From Lachnospiraceae bacterium (GTDB lineage: Bacteria; Bacillota; Clostridia; Lachnospirales; Lachnospiraceae), in NCBI GenBank assembly GCA_022791975.1, contig JAAWAC010000002.1, positions 180,970 to 244,969 on the forward strand: a stretch of DNA of 64,000 nucleotides, read 5' to 3'. Every line of letters begins with the position of its first letter. Position 1 is the first letter of the stretch. Both the position numbers and the translations under genes were made by a program. The notes beneath the pieces are model-generated. The model searched no databases, was not told where the DNA came from, and worked only from the letters and a program-made list of their open reading frames with translations. Shown piece by piece: positions 1 through 5,980 of this stretch.

Positions 1-2
1 GC

Positions 3-842
3 GAGACAGAGGAGGATGCGTCCAAGGCCAGAAACCATTTACAGCAGATCTACGGAATTTCTGATGCAAAATCCTTACTGGATACCTGCAAAATGGAATA
101 TTCATCCAGCACGCAGTATGAGCACTTTATGTCTTTTTGGGTGGGGGAACCTTTGTTTTCTCTTGAACAGCTGACAGAAGAGGGTAGAGAGCGTTTTCTG
201 GAATCCAAAGAAAAGGCAGAAATGTTTTTTCCGATTGTACGGGAAAAGGGATTTTATGCCTGGGACATCAATGAAAAGATTGGTTTATGCAGGAAGGCAG
301 TTGCCTGCGGGATTATTTCGGAGGAGGAGTTTTGGGAGTATACGGACCCATGGGTGCGCCAGGCCCAGGTATTTTATCATTCCTTTCAGGAGTATGCCAT
401 CAGCTGTCTCTGTGGAGCCGTGTATTTTATGGGTGTGACAGATACGGATATTGAAAATTTTTTCCAGATTAATTATAGGTTAGTTGCGCAGCTGCTGGAT
501 GAGGGAGGAGCCTGGAGACGAACTGGTTGGTATCTTCCCAGAGAGCGGGAATGGGTGAGCTGGCTGGGAGACGAACCAGGATGCCTGATTACCAACCGGG
601 CATTGGCTGAAGAACAGATTGGATATATGTACCGGGAAGAGCCCATTGATGATTTTCCAGACTGTGGTTGGCGCTTCTTTGTGGGAGACGAGACAGAAGA
701 CTACATCAACCAGGTAGAAAATATTGCAGTGGTTAACTTTAACGATGTATGCAATATTGATCCGACCATTCTGGCATATTTTTATGCGAAGCCAGGAAGT
801 AGCTTTGGAAAGACTCTGGAGGGAGATTGGGTGAGGGAATAA
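3..842 (+). CDS. DUF1266/DUF2185 protein, 5' truncated by window edge
   Basis: The reading frame is open from the first bases of the window, so the gene begins upstream; the first internal ATG is at 93. The visible 279 residues look like a DUF1266 domain (W/Y-rich helical stretch, e.g. GFYAWDINEKIGLCR) followed by a DUF2185-type C-terminus starting near GWRFFVGDETEDYINQ and ending with the typical LAYFYAKPGSSF pattern. Both domains are common in proteins of polymorphic-toxin immunity neighbourhoods, but no toxin is visible here. The function is unknown. The domain names rest on my reading of the motifs, not on a search. It is the last intact chromosomal gene before the prophage. Confidence 0.6.
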   Translation, partial: ETEEDASKARNHLQQIYGISDAKSLLDTCKMEYSSSTQYEHFMSFWVGEPLFSLEQLTEEGRERFLESKEKAEMFFPIVREKGFYAWDINEKIGLCRKAVACGIISEEEFWEYTDPWVRQAQVFYHSFQEYAISCLCGAVYFMGVTDTDIENFFQINYRLVAQLLDEGGAWRRTGWYLPREREWVSWLGDEPGCLITNRALAEEQIGYMYREEPIDDFPDCGWRFFVGDETEDYINQVENIAVVNFNDVCNIDPTILAYFYAKPGSSFGKTLEGDWVRE

Positions 843-943
843 ATTTTTATTCCCTTTTCGTAATTGTGTTTTTATTGGAAAAAATGCCAACTTAAAGATG
901 GACTTGGAAATTCAGATTGCAAAATTTAAGGGGGTAATACAAA

Positions 944-1030
944 ATGAAAACAATTTGCGGAATTGATTGCAGCGGATGTGAATATAAAAGCAACTGTAAA
1001 GGATGTATATCTTTGCAAATATGTGACTAA
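944..1030 (+). pseudogene. DUF3795 gene, first 22 codons only, cut by prophage remnant
   Basis: A strong Shine-Dalgarno (AAGGGGGT) precedes ATG 944. The peptide starts MKTICGIDCSGCEYKSNCKG, which is the cysteine-rich N-terminus typical of DUF3795 proteins (CGIDCxxCEYKxxCxGC). At 1008 the sequence switches without a break into the 3' part of a phage replication gene in another frame and stops at 1030. The rest of the DUF3795 gene was not found to the right of the prophage. This is therefore a broken host gene marking the left border of the mobile region. Confidence 0.7.
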
Positions 1031-1241
1031 AGATTTGTGTGCAGTGACATCAGGCAAGAAAAGGTATTGGCATTCAAGGAATGTAAAAATGCCGGAGGTA
1101 ATAGAAATCTATACGGAAATGGAATTCATGGAAAGAATTCAGGTAGCCTGTTCGGGACATAAAGATTACCACCTGAAGCAGATACATACAGCGTACACAG
1201 ATGTGTTGTATATCGACATACCAATCTATACGACAAACACA
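1008..1241 (+). repeat. Left copy of 234-bp direct repeat flanking the prophage
   Basis: It aligns without gaps to 8042-8275 with 11 mismatches (about 95% identity). It ends exactly after the shared CTATACGACAAACAC motif. The divergence shows it is not a fresh target duplication but rep sequence from a related phage. Confidence 0.9.
1226..1240 (+). other. Attachment-site-like motif, left copy
   Basis: CTATACGACAAACAC is followed after a few bases by TTTTTCAAA. The same pair occurs at 8260-8286 at the right border and, inverted, at 1322-1349. Left and right sequence identity ends here, which makes it the likely crossover site. It is not a recognisable canonical dif sequence. Confidence 0.6.
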
Positions 1242-1276
1242 ATCCGGTTTTTCAAAAGCGAAGCGTCAGATAATAA

Positions 1277-1450
1277 AGGAGAGGAAGCTTGCTAAAGCTT
1301 TCTCTTTACCCGTGTATGCTGTTTGAAAAATAAGGTGTTTGTCGTATAGATGTAAAGCTCGCGTTCAAAGGAAGCTTTAGACCCGAGAGGAGAGCTGACC
1401 GGTAAAGCTGGAAGCTTTATAAAATACGTTTGAAAGCTGAAAGCTTTCTT
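1277..1450. repeat. Cluster of AAGCT(T) repeats and hairpins in the phage intergenic region
   Basis: AAGCT occurs eight times within about 165 bp, often as GGAAGCTTTA or GAAAGCTTTC. The first pair (1281-1290 and 1295-1304) forms a hairpin at the end of the rep tail. The stretch lies between rep and the first phage gene, where filamentous phages keep their strand origins and packaging signal. A structural role for single-stranded DNA is an inference; no nick site could be pinpointed. Confidence 0.45.
1335..1349 (-). other. Attachment-site-like motif, inverted internal copy
   Basis: On the minus strand this reads CTATACGACAAACAC and is then followed by a spacer and TTTTTCAAA, as at both borders. 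It lies 95 bp inside the left end of the prophage in opposite orientation, so the left end carries an inverted pair of the motif. Confidence 0.6.
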
Positions 1451-1501
1451 TCCTTTTTGGGCCCTGGCTGTTTTTGGTATTGGGTTCTTGATGGCTTGCC
1501 T

Positions 1502-1517
1502 GTTGCGGCGCCGCAAC
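1502..1517. repeat. 16-bp perfect palindrome GTTGCGGCGCCGCAAC, copy 1
   Basis: This is a perfect 16-bp dyad with GGCGCC at its centre, in the phage intergenic region. The identical 16-mer occurs again at 2750-2765 inside the ParB-like gene. It is GC-rich in an AT-rich neighbourhood. Confidence 0.8.
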
Positions 1518-1548
1518 TTTCTATTCTCTTTCCCCTGGTTGGTTAATT

Positions 1549-1566
1549 AGTTCCGACGTCGGAACT
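1549..1566. repeat. 18-bp perfect palindrome AGTTCCGACGTCGGAACT
   Basis: This is a perfect 18-bp dyad centred on GACGTC. It is closely related to the palindrome at 6242-6259 (shared pattern AGTYYCGACGTCGRRACT). It lies between the first palindrome and the toxin promoter. Confidence 0.8.
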
Positions 1567-1603
1567 GGCTATTTTTCTACAGATTCCTTTTTCTTCTTGT
1601 AAT

Positions 1604-1632
1604 TTGTCAAACTTTCTGGTATTTTAATTATA
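1604..1632 (+). promoter_or_regulatory. Candidate promoter of the toxin transcript
   Basis: TTGTCA at 1604-1609 is followed 15-17 bp later by TAATTA/ATTATA. The -10 box is imperfect. The transcript would begin with TAGAAGGTGCTA, the same sequence that opens the opposing antisense RNA. Confidence 0.45.
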
Positions 1633-1689
1633 GAAGGTGCTATCATAAACGGTAGGCGGTTGGCCCCCTAAGAAAGGGGGTGGTAGAGT

Positions 1690-1773
1690 ATGATTACATA
1701 TGAAGAATTGTTTCAATTCTGCTTATTAATTGTATCTATCATCAGTCTTGTTTACAAGCTGACAAAAAAATAA
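1690..1773 (+). CDS. Small one-TM toxin-like peptide (holin-like/Fst-type), 27 aa
   Basis: ATG 1690 follows AAGGGGGTGG with good spacing. The peptide MITYEELFQFCLLIVSIISL ends with a short basic tail (VYKLTKK): one hydrophobic segment (residues 9-23) with acidic N-terminus and lysine-rich C-terminus. This is the pattern of the putative holin-like toxin (Hol_Tox) and Fst-like type I toxin peptides. The RBS is partly locked in a hairpin (CCCCCT...AGGGGG, 1664-1679). Convergent to it lies a short RNA with a near-consensus promoter, and both share one terminator, the classic layout of the pAD1 par toxin-antitoxin locus. It could instead be a phage membrane protein, but the antisense architecture favours a toxin. 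Confidence 0.7.
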   Translation: MITYEELFQFCLLIVSIISLVYKLTKK

Positions 1774-1846
1774 CCGCCCCCTGGCCAAGGTTCGCGGTTA
1801 TTTTTAACTACATCCAAAGGCTGACCGTCTATCGGTAGCACCTTCT
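1765..1846 (-). ncRNA. Antisense/antitoxin RNA of the type I toxin module
   Basis: The predicted transcript starts near 1846 from a strong minus-strand promoter and ends in the shared bidirectional terminator at 1766-1805, about 80 nt. It overlaps the 3' end of the toxin mRNA. Its 5' end (TATAGAAGGTGCTA...ACGGT) repeats the 5' end of the toxin mRNA. No open reading frame is visible in it. It is inferred from promoter and terminator only. Confidence 0.6.
1766..1805. terminator. Bidirectional terminator shared by toxin mRNA and antisense RNA
   Basis: A 12-bp stem, AAAAATAACCGC (1766-1777) with GCGGTTATTTTT (1794-1805), has A and T runs on both sides, so it can act in both directions. It overlaps the toxin stop codon. 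Confidence 0.85.
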
Positions 1847-1852
1847 ATAGTT

Positions 1853-1881
1853 ATAATACTTTTTTTAGTTTTATATGTCAA
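1853..1881 (-). promoter_or_regulatory. Strong promoter of the antisense RNA
   Basis: On the minus strand TTGACA (1881-1876), a 17-bp spacer and TATTAT (1858-1853) form a near-consensus sigma-A promoter. It is clearly stronger than the toxin promoter, as expected for an antitoxin RNA. Confidence 0.75.
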
Positions 1882-1911
1882 TCCCTTTTTTAGTCTCGGC
1901 TCCTAGATTTT

Positions 1912-2142
1912 TTATTCTTTATCTCCTTGTTGGTTTTCGTTGTTTCCTTCTGTCTGAATTGGGAGTTTTATTTCTCCATATTGTATTTCATATGCTTTTA
2001 CATAATTTTCTATTACATCTTTGTATGCATGTGATATTTTTTTGTATCCTTTTCTTTTTGCAATTATTTCAAATTTCATTCTTAGTTCGTTCGGCAATCT
2101 TAAATTGTATGATTTGTTTTTATATAAGTCGTAATTGCTCAT
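1912..2142 (-). CDS. Ribbon-helix-helix transcriptional repressor, 76 aa
   Basis: The chosen start is the ATG at 2142, preceded by AGGAG; the ATG at 2157 lacks an RBS and would overlap it. Residues 11-55 (YNLRLPNELRMKFEIIAKRKG... ) fit an Arc/MetJ/CopG-like ribbon-helix-helix: a short strand with alternating side chains followed by two helices. The C-terminus is polar (TEGNNENQQGDKE). It is divergent from the ParB-like gene. Three identical TTAGGTACCTAA-type dyads lie in the 160 bp between them, one inside the promoter spacer, so it very likely represses the phage operon and acts as lysogeny switch. That role is inference from layout. Confidence 0.75.
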   Translation of the reverse strand: MSNYDLYKNKSYNLRLPNELRMKFEIIAKRKGYKKISHAYKDVIENYVKAYEIQYGEIKLPIQTEGNNENQQGDKE

Positions 2143-2162
2143 TTTTCTCCTTTTCATTTAAA

Positions 2163-2241
2163 TTAGGTACCTAAAATTTAAAATAAGTATTGACATTAGG
2201 TACCTAATATGTTATCATAAAAATATGAAATAGGTACCTAA
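2163..2241. promoter_or_regulatory. Three tandem TTAGGTACCTAA operators
   Basis: Perfect 12-bp dyads TTAGGTACCTAA lie at 2163-2174 and 2196-2207, and a near-perfect one (ATAGGTACCTAA) at 2230-2241. The spacings are 33 and 34 bp, about three helical turns, so bound dimers would lie on one face. The middle one fills the promoter spacer. Short dyads repeated with fixed phase are typical for ribbon-helix-helix proteins. Confidence 0.85.
2190..2218 (+). promoter_or_regulatory. Early phage promoter overlapped by the middle operator
   Basis: TTGACA (2190-2195), a 17-bp spacer and TATCAT (2213-2218) form a strong sigma-A promoter. Operator 2 occupies the first 12 bases of the spacer. It would drive the ParB-like gene and possibly the whole structural operon. 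Confidence 0.8.
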
Positions 2242-2301
2242 TTTTATTGCTGTTAATTAATCGTATCATATTATTTCAAAAAGGGAAAGGGGAAAATCTT
2301 T

Positions 2302-2949
2302 ATGGTAAAGAAAGAAATTGTAGTAGAGGAGAATGTACAGCTTGCTCTTCCAGTTATGGATAATGACCCGGCCACAGTAGCTTATGAATCAAAGAGGGTT
2401 GAGTACAAGAAAATTTGCCGTCAGATTTCTGCTAGTATGAAATCCATTGAGATAAGTATTGTTAAAGTGGCGCGTTCCTTAACTTGCGTGAAAGAAAACA
2501 GGTTGTATGAGCTTGACAATTACCAAAATGTTTACGATTTTGCTAAAGACAAGTTTGGCATTTCTAAGTCCACTTGTTCTAGGTATCTTGGTTTGATAGA
2601 GTTTTTCGGTGTTGATTCAAATCTTTCTGCCACACAAATGATTGAATTGCTTCCTTATGTTCGTAAAGGGGGAAATATTTCTGAAATTACTCCGGATATG
2701 TCTACTCGTCAAATACGTCAATATATTAAAGAGCATAAGCTTGTTTCCAGTTGCGGCGCCGCAACAGATGCTGCGATTGAAGGTCCCGTAAGAGATGTTA
2801 AACCTAAGTCCTTTGTTTTCAACATCACCGATGACCTTTTCGCCGGTCCCTGTAGAGCCTATGAAGCATTTTTTGCAGATATTCAGACAGCCGTTATCAA
2901 TGCTCATAAGAAGTATGGGGCTAAGTCCATCAAAATTGTTATCGAATAG
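2302..2949 (+). CDS. ParB/KorB-like HTH DNA-binding protein of the prophage, 215 aa
   Basis: ATG 2302 follows GGAAAGGGGA. Residues about 75-105 (NVYDFAKDKFGISKSTCSRY) form a helix-turn-helix resembling the recognition region of ParB/KorB-type proteins. A second helical part (ITPDMSTRQIRQYIKEH) and a C-terminal alpha/beta part (FNITDDLF...AKSIKIVIE) follow. It is the first gene after the operator-controlled promoter. Its coding sequence contains the 16-bp palindrome GTTGCGGCGCCGCAAC, identical to an intergenic site, which could be its binding site. Roles in maintenance, copy control or late-gene regulation are all possible; the family assignment is tentative. Confidence 0.55.
   Translation: MVKKEIVVEENVQLALPVMDNDPATVAYESKRVEYKKICRQISASMKSIEISIVKVARSLTCVKENRLYELDNYQNVYDFAKDKFGISKSTCSRYLGLIEFFGVDSNLSATQMIELLPYVRKGGNISEITPDMSTRQIRQYIKEHKLVSSCGAATDAAIEGPVRDVKPKSFVFNITDDLFAGPCRAYEAFFADIQTAVINAHKKYGAKSIKIVIE
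2750..2765. repeat. 16-bp perfect palindrome GTTGCGGCGCCGCAAC, copy 2
   Basis: It is identical to 1502-1517 but located inside the ParB-like coding sequence, where it encodes the residues SCGAAT. A 16-bp exact palindrome kept twice in a 7-kb element, once in coding sequence, is not expected by chance. Confidence 0.8.
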
Positions 2950-2954
2950 GAGAC

Positions 2955-2972
2955 AAGGGGCTCCGGCCCCTT
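2955..2972 (+). other. Hairpin after the ParB-like gene
   Basis: The stem AAGGGGC/GCCCCTT with a 4-nt loop lies directly after the stop codon. It is followed by a second GC-rich imperfect hairpin (about 2995-3021, GGTCC...GGACC). Neither has a T-run, so mRNA stabilisation or partial attenuation is more likely than full termination. Confidence 0.55.
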
Positions 2973-3057
2973 TCCCTTAAATAAAGGTTATCTGGTCCGG
3001 GGGTTTCGGCCCCTGGGACCCCACAATAAATCATCATATGAAAGAGAGGATATTTTT

Positions 3058-3321
3058 ATGAGAATGACACTTTATTCCGCAGGCGTATTTCTAGGAGCAA
3101 CCAAAACTGATTACACAAGGAAATCCGACGGCCAGGCGTCCGCCTTCTATAATGTTTCTGTAAAGCAGGGTGCAGAGGTTGGTTCTATCTCGTGTTCCCG
3201 TGAAATTTATGAGCAGTACGAAAAGGGAGAGCTCCAGGATTTTGCCAAGTGTGAGTTTGTATCCGTATTTGATGACCGGTATAACCGTCTCCAGGTAATG
3301 GAAGTGCAGCCGAAGAAATAA
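3058..3321 (+). CDS. Candidate ssDNA-binding protein (gene V protein analogue), 87 aa
   Basis: ATG 3058 follows GAGAGGA. The 87-residue protein is beta-rich with one region of basic and aromatic residues (TDYTRKSDGQASAFYNVSVK) and ends in RYNRLQVMEVQPKK. Its length equals that of Ff gene V protein, and the C-terminal pattern is similar in kind. It is encoded just before the coat genes, where inoviruses place their ssDNA-binding protein, which covers the replicated single strand before export. The assignment rests on size, composition and position; no decisive motif is present. Confidence 0.5.
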   Translation: MRMTLYSAGVFLGATKTDYTRKSDGQASAFYNVSVKQGAEVGSISCSREIYEQYEKGELQDFAKCEFVSVFDDRYNRLQVMEVQPKK

Positions 3322-3335
3322 AGCGGCCAGCGGGT

Positions 3336-3396
3336 TCCAGGCAGTCAAGAGTCGGTCCGTATTTTGGACCGATTCACCTGCTCTTGACTTCCTGGA
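3336..3396. other. Large compound hairpin upstream of the coat operon
   Basis: An outer stem (3336-3351 with 3381-3396, 15 of 16 paired) encloses an inner perfect stem TCGGTCC/GGACCGA (3352-3358 with 3366-3372) and an 8-nt bulge. There is no T-run. In an ssDNA phage such a structure could be a packaging signal or complementary-strand origin; it could also act in mRNA processing. Confidence 0.6.
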
Positions 3397-3421
3397 GCCT
3401 GCAAACACAATGATGCCCCCG

Positions 3422-3451
3422 GCAAGGGGGGATTGCAGTTTCCCCCCTTGC
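3422..3451 (+). other. GC-rich hairpin between ssDNA-binding and coat genes
   Basis: A perfect 11-bp stem GCAAGGGGGGA/TCCCCCCTTGC with an 8-nt loop lies 28 bp before the next start codon. It lacks a T-run. Together with the preceding hairpin it separates the replication genes from the structural genes. Confidence 0.6.
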
Positions 3452-3479
3452 CCTTGTCCACAGATAGGAGAGTAGAGAC

Positions 3480-4505
3480 ATGAGAAAGACCAAAAAAACA
3501 GCCGCCAGAATCCAAAGTCTTATCGCTTGCTTAGTCTTTTTTGTGTCTGTATTTTTCTCAGTGCAGATGAGAGTGGAAGCGGCTTCCTATCTTTTAACTC
3601 CTTATTGTTTTCAAGGTAATTTGAGTGGAAAAGTTTTTTTTAATGGTTTAGATGGACCTTTTTATTCTAATACTGTTTCTTTATTTACCCCCAATGTTTC
3701 TCTTGAGGTATACCAGGCCGGTTTCCGAAAGGGTGCTGGTGATGTTTATGAGTCAGTTAATTCAAACTATTCTTATTATGCTCATGAGCATGTGTTTTCT
3801 CTTTATTTTCGTCCTCCCTCTGATATTCCAGCTGGTGCATACTATACTCTTCTTTATGATATTGCTTTGCATGTTGATATTACGTTTCCTGAAAATATTG
3901 AGTATCGCTATATTTACATAGAACCTTATGGTTCAACTGCTGATTTATTTACTTCTTATTATCTTGACAATAAATTTTTTCTTTCACCTGTGCATAACTA
4001 TGCTTTTTGTAATGATTCTTTGCAGACTTTTACATTTAAAGTAGGCTTGGGCTATCGACGTTTTACCTCTGGTAGTGCACATCCGGCTTCAGGTCTCTAT
4101 ACAACTTTTTCGTTTGACTTGTCCGATTCTTTTAATAATGTAAAGGGGTATGCTCCTGGTCATATTTCTCTAGGCACTTCTGATTCTTATACAGATGGGT
4201 ATATAAATAATAACATGGGTTCTACGTCTTCAAGTCTGGATAGCTCTTTATCCGGCTATGGCAATGCGGAGGATAGCTTATTCAAATCTTCTAATGAAGC
4301 CGTAGGTGCCTTTCAAATGCAATCCTTAAATAATCCGGCTTTGATTTCTTCTATGAGCTTTACATCTACGTTATTGCAATCTATCTGGACAGCTGCTGGA
4401 GGTGTGAATGGCTTTGGCCTTGTTCCGGCTGTAGTGTTTACGTTCACTTTTGCAGCTATCATTGTTGGCTTATATCGGTATTATGGAGGAGGAAAAGGCG
4501 GGTAA
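3480..4505 (+). CDS. Secreted, C-terminally anchored virion protein candidate (pIII-like), 341 aa
   Basis: ATG 3480 follows AGGAG. Residues 1-35 are a signal peptide (basic start, long hydrophobic core, VEA-A cleavage region). The next 270 residues are a Ser/Tyr/Phe-rich beta-type ectodomain. A C-terminal membrane segment (about 310-332) is followed by a GGGKGG tail. Signal peptide, large ectodomain and C-terminal anchor are the architecture of filamentous phage adsorption protein pIII. It is the first gene of a tightly coupled run (TAATG overlap with the next). No sequence similarity was recognised, so host-binding is an inference. Confidence 0.6.
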   Translation: MRKTKKTAARIQSLIACLVFFVSVFFSVQMRVEAASYLLTPYCFQGNLSGKVFFNGLDGPFYSNTVSLFTPNVSLEVYQAGFRKGAGDVYESVNSNYSYYAHEHVFSLYFRPPSDIPAGAYYTLLYDIALHVDITFPENIEYRYIYIEPYGSTADLFTSYYLDNKFFLSPVHNYAFCNDSLQTFTFKVGLGYRRFTSGSAHPASGLYTTFSFDLSDSFNNVKGYAPGHISLGTSDSYTDGYINNNMGSTSSSLDSSLSGYGNAEDSLFKSSNEAVGAFQMQSLNNPALISSMSFTSTLLQSIWTAAGGVNGFGLVPAVVFTFTFAAIIVGLYRYYGGGKGG

Positions 4506-4723
4506 TGTTTAAATTTTTTGATTTCATTGTAACGGTTATTACGTCAGTCGTGGATTTTTTGGTTTCTACGATTACCATGTTAGTGCAGGTAATTCTCTAT
4601 ATAGGAAAAGGAATTGAGTACCTTATTCTTGGGATTGCTTACCTGCCTACATTTGCAAAGGTGCCGTTGATAGCCATTATCTCATACATAGCCATTATTA
4701 CACTATTGAATAAGGGGGAGTGA
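4505..4723 (+). CDS. Small membrane protein of the phage structural operon, 72 aa
   Basis: It starts at the ATG overlapping the previous stop (TAATG). It is almost entirely hydrophobic with two or three predicted membrane segments (about residues 8-35 and 36-68) and a short KGE end. Filamentous phages encode several such minor coat or pVI-like proteins next to pIII; pVI is the closest analogue in size and position. The family was not recognised. Confidence 0.6.
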   Translation: MFKFFDFIVTVITSVVDFLVSTITMLVQVILYIGKGIEYLILGIAYLPTFAKVPLIAIISYIAIITLLNKGE

Positions 4724-4725
4724 TT

Positions 4726-4884
4726 ATGCTAGAGGGATTTAATTCTATTCTATCAGTGTTTGGAGAGTTTGTTTCTGCCTTTTTCAGCTTGCCGTTTTAT
4801 GATTCCATTACTGTAGGCTGGTTGGTTCTTGGTATTGAGATACTGGGTGTCATTGCCACATTCCTTGTGGCGCGTTTCCTGTAG
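4726..4884 (+). CDS. Small one-TM phage protein, 52 aa
   Basis: ATG 4726 follows AAGGGGGAG two bases after the previous stop. The 52-residue product has an amphipathic N-terminal half (MLEGFNSILSVFGEFVSAFF) and one membrane segment (about 31-49) ending in ARFL. It is likely a minor virion or assembly protein. It is too short for usual gene callers but fits the operon exactly, with an RBS and tight spacing. Confidence 0.65.
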   Translation: MLEGFNSILSVFGEFVSAFFSLPFYDSITVGWLVLGIEILGVIATFLVARFL

Positions 4885-4894
4885 GAGGTGTTGG

Positions 4895-5644
4895 ATGTAC
4901 TTTTTGTCGATTTTGTTGGCTGGTGCTATGTTTGTTACAGATCCGGTCACTGGTCAGATGATTCAAACGGAAACGGGTATTGAACAGTCTTCCGATGATT
5001 TGTTTCAATCGGAGATAGAAGAGGAGGTTACGGAGAATGACGCTCTTGTTGAGGATAATATTGTGCCAGATGATACGGGAATTGACTTGGAAATTTCGGA
5101 GGAAACTCCGGAAATGGAAGAGGATATTTCCTCTACTTCTGATAGTCCTTATGCTTCTGATATTGATGTTGTATCTTTATTACAGGAACAAGTTGAGCTT
5201 TTAGCGGCTACTTCTGCCTCAGTAACTGGAAATATCAATGGTACCGTTTTGGATTTAATGGAACGTATTGTTAATGGTCTGCCCTCTGGTTATAAGTATG
5301 CTGCATTTCGTACTTCTAGTAATGACCAGTATGCTGCATCCCTCTATATAGGAAAAAAAGCAGATATCTCCGGGAATACGGTTTTGTTTGGGGGTGATTG
5401 TGTCCGTGTTGATTTTCTCCGTTATTCTTCTTCTGGTACAAGTTACATTTACTATACTATCCATGATGCCCCTAATTCCGTGGTTAATTGGAATAACCGT
5501 GTACTTTTCTATACAAATGCTCTTGAGTACCATCCTACTTTGGGAGAGCCCTCCGGACGGGGACTTTCAGTAGGAGAGCTCTTGGCCTGTCTCTTTTTTG
5601 TAGCTGTTGGTTTCTATGTTTTGAATAGGAGGACCGCTTCATGA
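4895..5644 (+). CDS. Secreted acidic phage protein with C-terminal anchor, 249 aa
   Basis: ATG 4895 is preceded by AGGAGGTG; an upstream in-frame ATG at 4829 would overlap the preceding gene. Residues 1-17 resemble a short signal peptide, residues 20-85 are very acidic (EEEVTENDALVEDN), followed by a beta-rich domain (about 105-215) and a C-terminal membrane segment (about 224-242) with RR after it. It is a second pIII-like or minor tip protein candidate. It overlaps the next gene by ATGA. Confidence 0.6.
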   Translation: MYFLSILLAGAMFVTDPVTGQMIQTETGIEQSSDDLFQSEIEEEVTENDALVEDNIVPDDTGIDLEISEETPEMEEDISSTSDSPYASDIDVVSLLQEQVELLAATSASVTGNINGTVLDLMERIVNGLPSGYKYAAFRTSSNDQYAASLYIGKKADISGNTVLFGGDCVRVDFLRYSSSGTSYIYYTIHDAPNSVVNWNNRVLFYTNALEYHPTLGEPSGRGLSVGELLACLFFVAVGFYVLNRRTAS

Positions 5645-5805
5645 TACAGTCTTTGCTTAATTTTATAGGCTTGGTGCAGTCAGATGTCTACATACCGGAT
5701 TCTGTGTATTTTGTGGTTCTGTCATCTATCTTTCTTTTCGCAGTAGCTGAGACTTTCCGGCTCTTTGAGATAGTTATAGACAGGCTTACAAAGAAAAGGG
5801 GGTAG
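5641..5805 (+). CDS. Small one-TM phage protein, 54 aa
   Basis: The ATG overlaps the previous stop (ATGA) and follows AGGAGG eight bases upstream. A hydrophobic segment (about 20-37) precedes a basic C-terminus (DRLTKKRG). It is likely a minor coat or assembly protein of the filamentous particle. No known family was recognised. Confidence 0.6.
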   Translation: MIQSLLNFIGLVQSDVYIPDSVYFVVLSSIFLFAVAETFRLFEIVIDRLTKKRG

Positions 5806-5808
5806 CCT

Positions 5809-5964
5809 ATGCAATCCATTACGCAGGTAGGCTCCTGGCTGGTACATGTTATGCAGTCTCTTTGGTCTGCTATGGGGACCTGGGGAGTGATAGGATTTTT
5901 TTTCATTGCATTACCGATTTTGTATAAGGTCGTGCGTCTGGCACGTAAACTTATAAATTTTTAA
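5809..5964 (+). CDS. Small one-TM phage protein, 51 aa
   Basis: ATG 5809 comes three bases after the previous stop, with AAAAGGGGG upstream. The amphipathic N-terminus (MQSITQVGSWLVHVMQSLWS) is followed by a membrane segment (about 25-39) and a basic tail (KVVRLARKLINF). This helix-TM-basic order is that of filamentous phage coat subunits. Confidence 0.6.
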   Translation: MQSITQVGSWLVHVMQSLWSAMGTWGVIGFFFIALPILYKVVRLARKLINF

Positions 5965-5980
5965 GAAGGAGGAATCAGAG

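Larger units (their letters stand above)
1008..1295 (+). pseudogene. Second, truncated copy of the phage rep gene (3' end)
   Basis: From codon 1008 onward the frame reads YLCKYVTKDLCAVTSG and continues as the C-terminal quarter of the replication protein at 7409-8386. There is 223/234 nucleotide identity up to 1241, with mostly silent changes. It then ends with its own tail (IRFFKSEASDNKGEEAC). The copy has no start codon or HUH motif, so it cannot encode an active initiator. Its tail after 1241 is probably the natural C-terminus of the phage Rep in the circular phage genome, while the right-hand copy runs into host DNA at the same point. Confidence 0.85.

Noticed and set aside
480..890. 136-aa minus-strand open frame
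   Set aside because: It is a shadow of the DUF1266/DUF2185 gene with no RBS and no recognisable composition.
1292..1516. 74-aa minus-strand open frame in the phage intergenic region
   Set aside because: It spans hairpins and the attachment-like motif, with no RBS. The repeat and palindrome structure is a better explanation.
1875..2174. 99-aa plus-strand hydrophobic open frame
   Set aside because: It is the reverse reading of the RHH gene; its hydrophobicity comes from T-rich complement.
3652..3921. 89-aa hydrophobic frame within the pIII-like gene
   Set aside because: It is fully nested in a better-supported gene and has no RBS.
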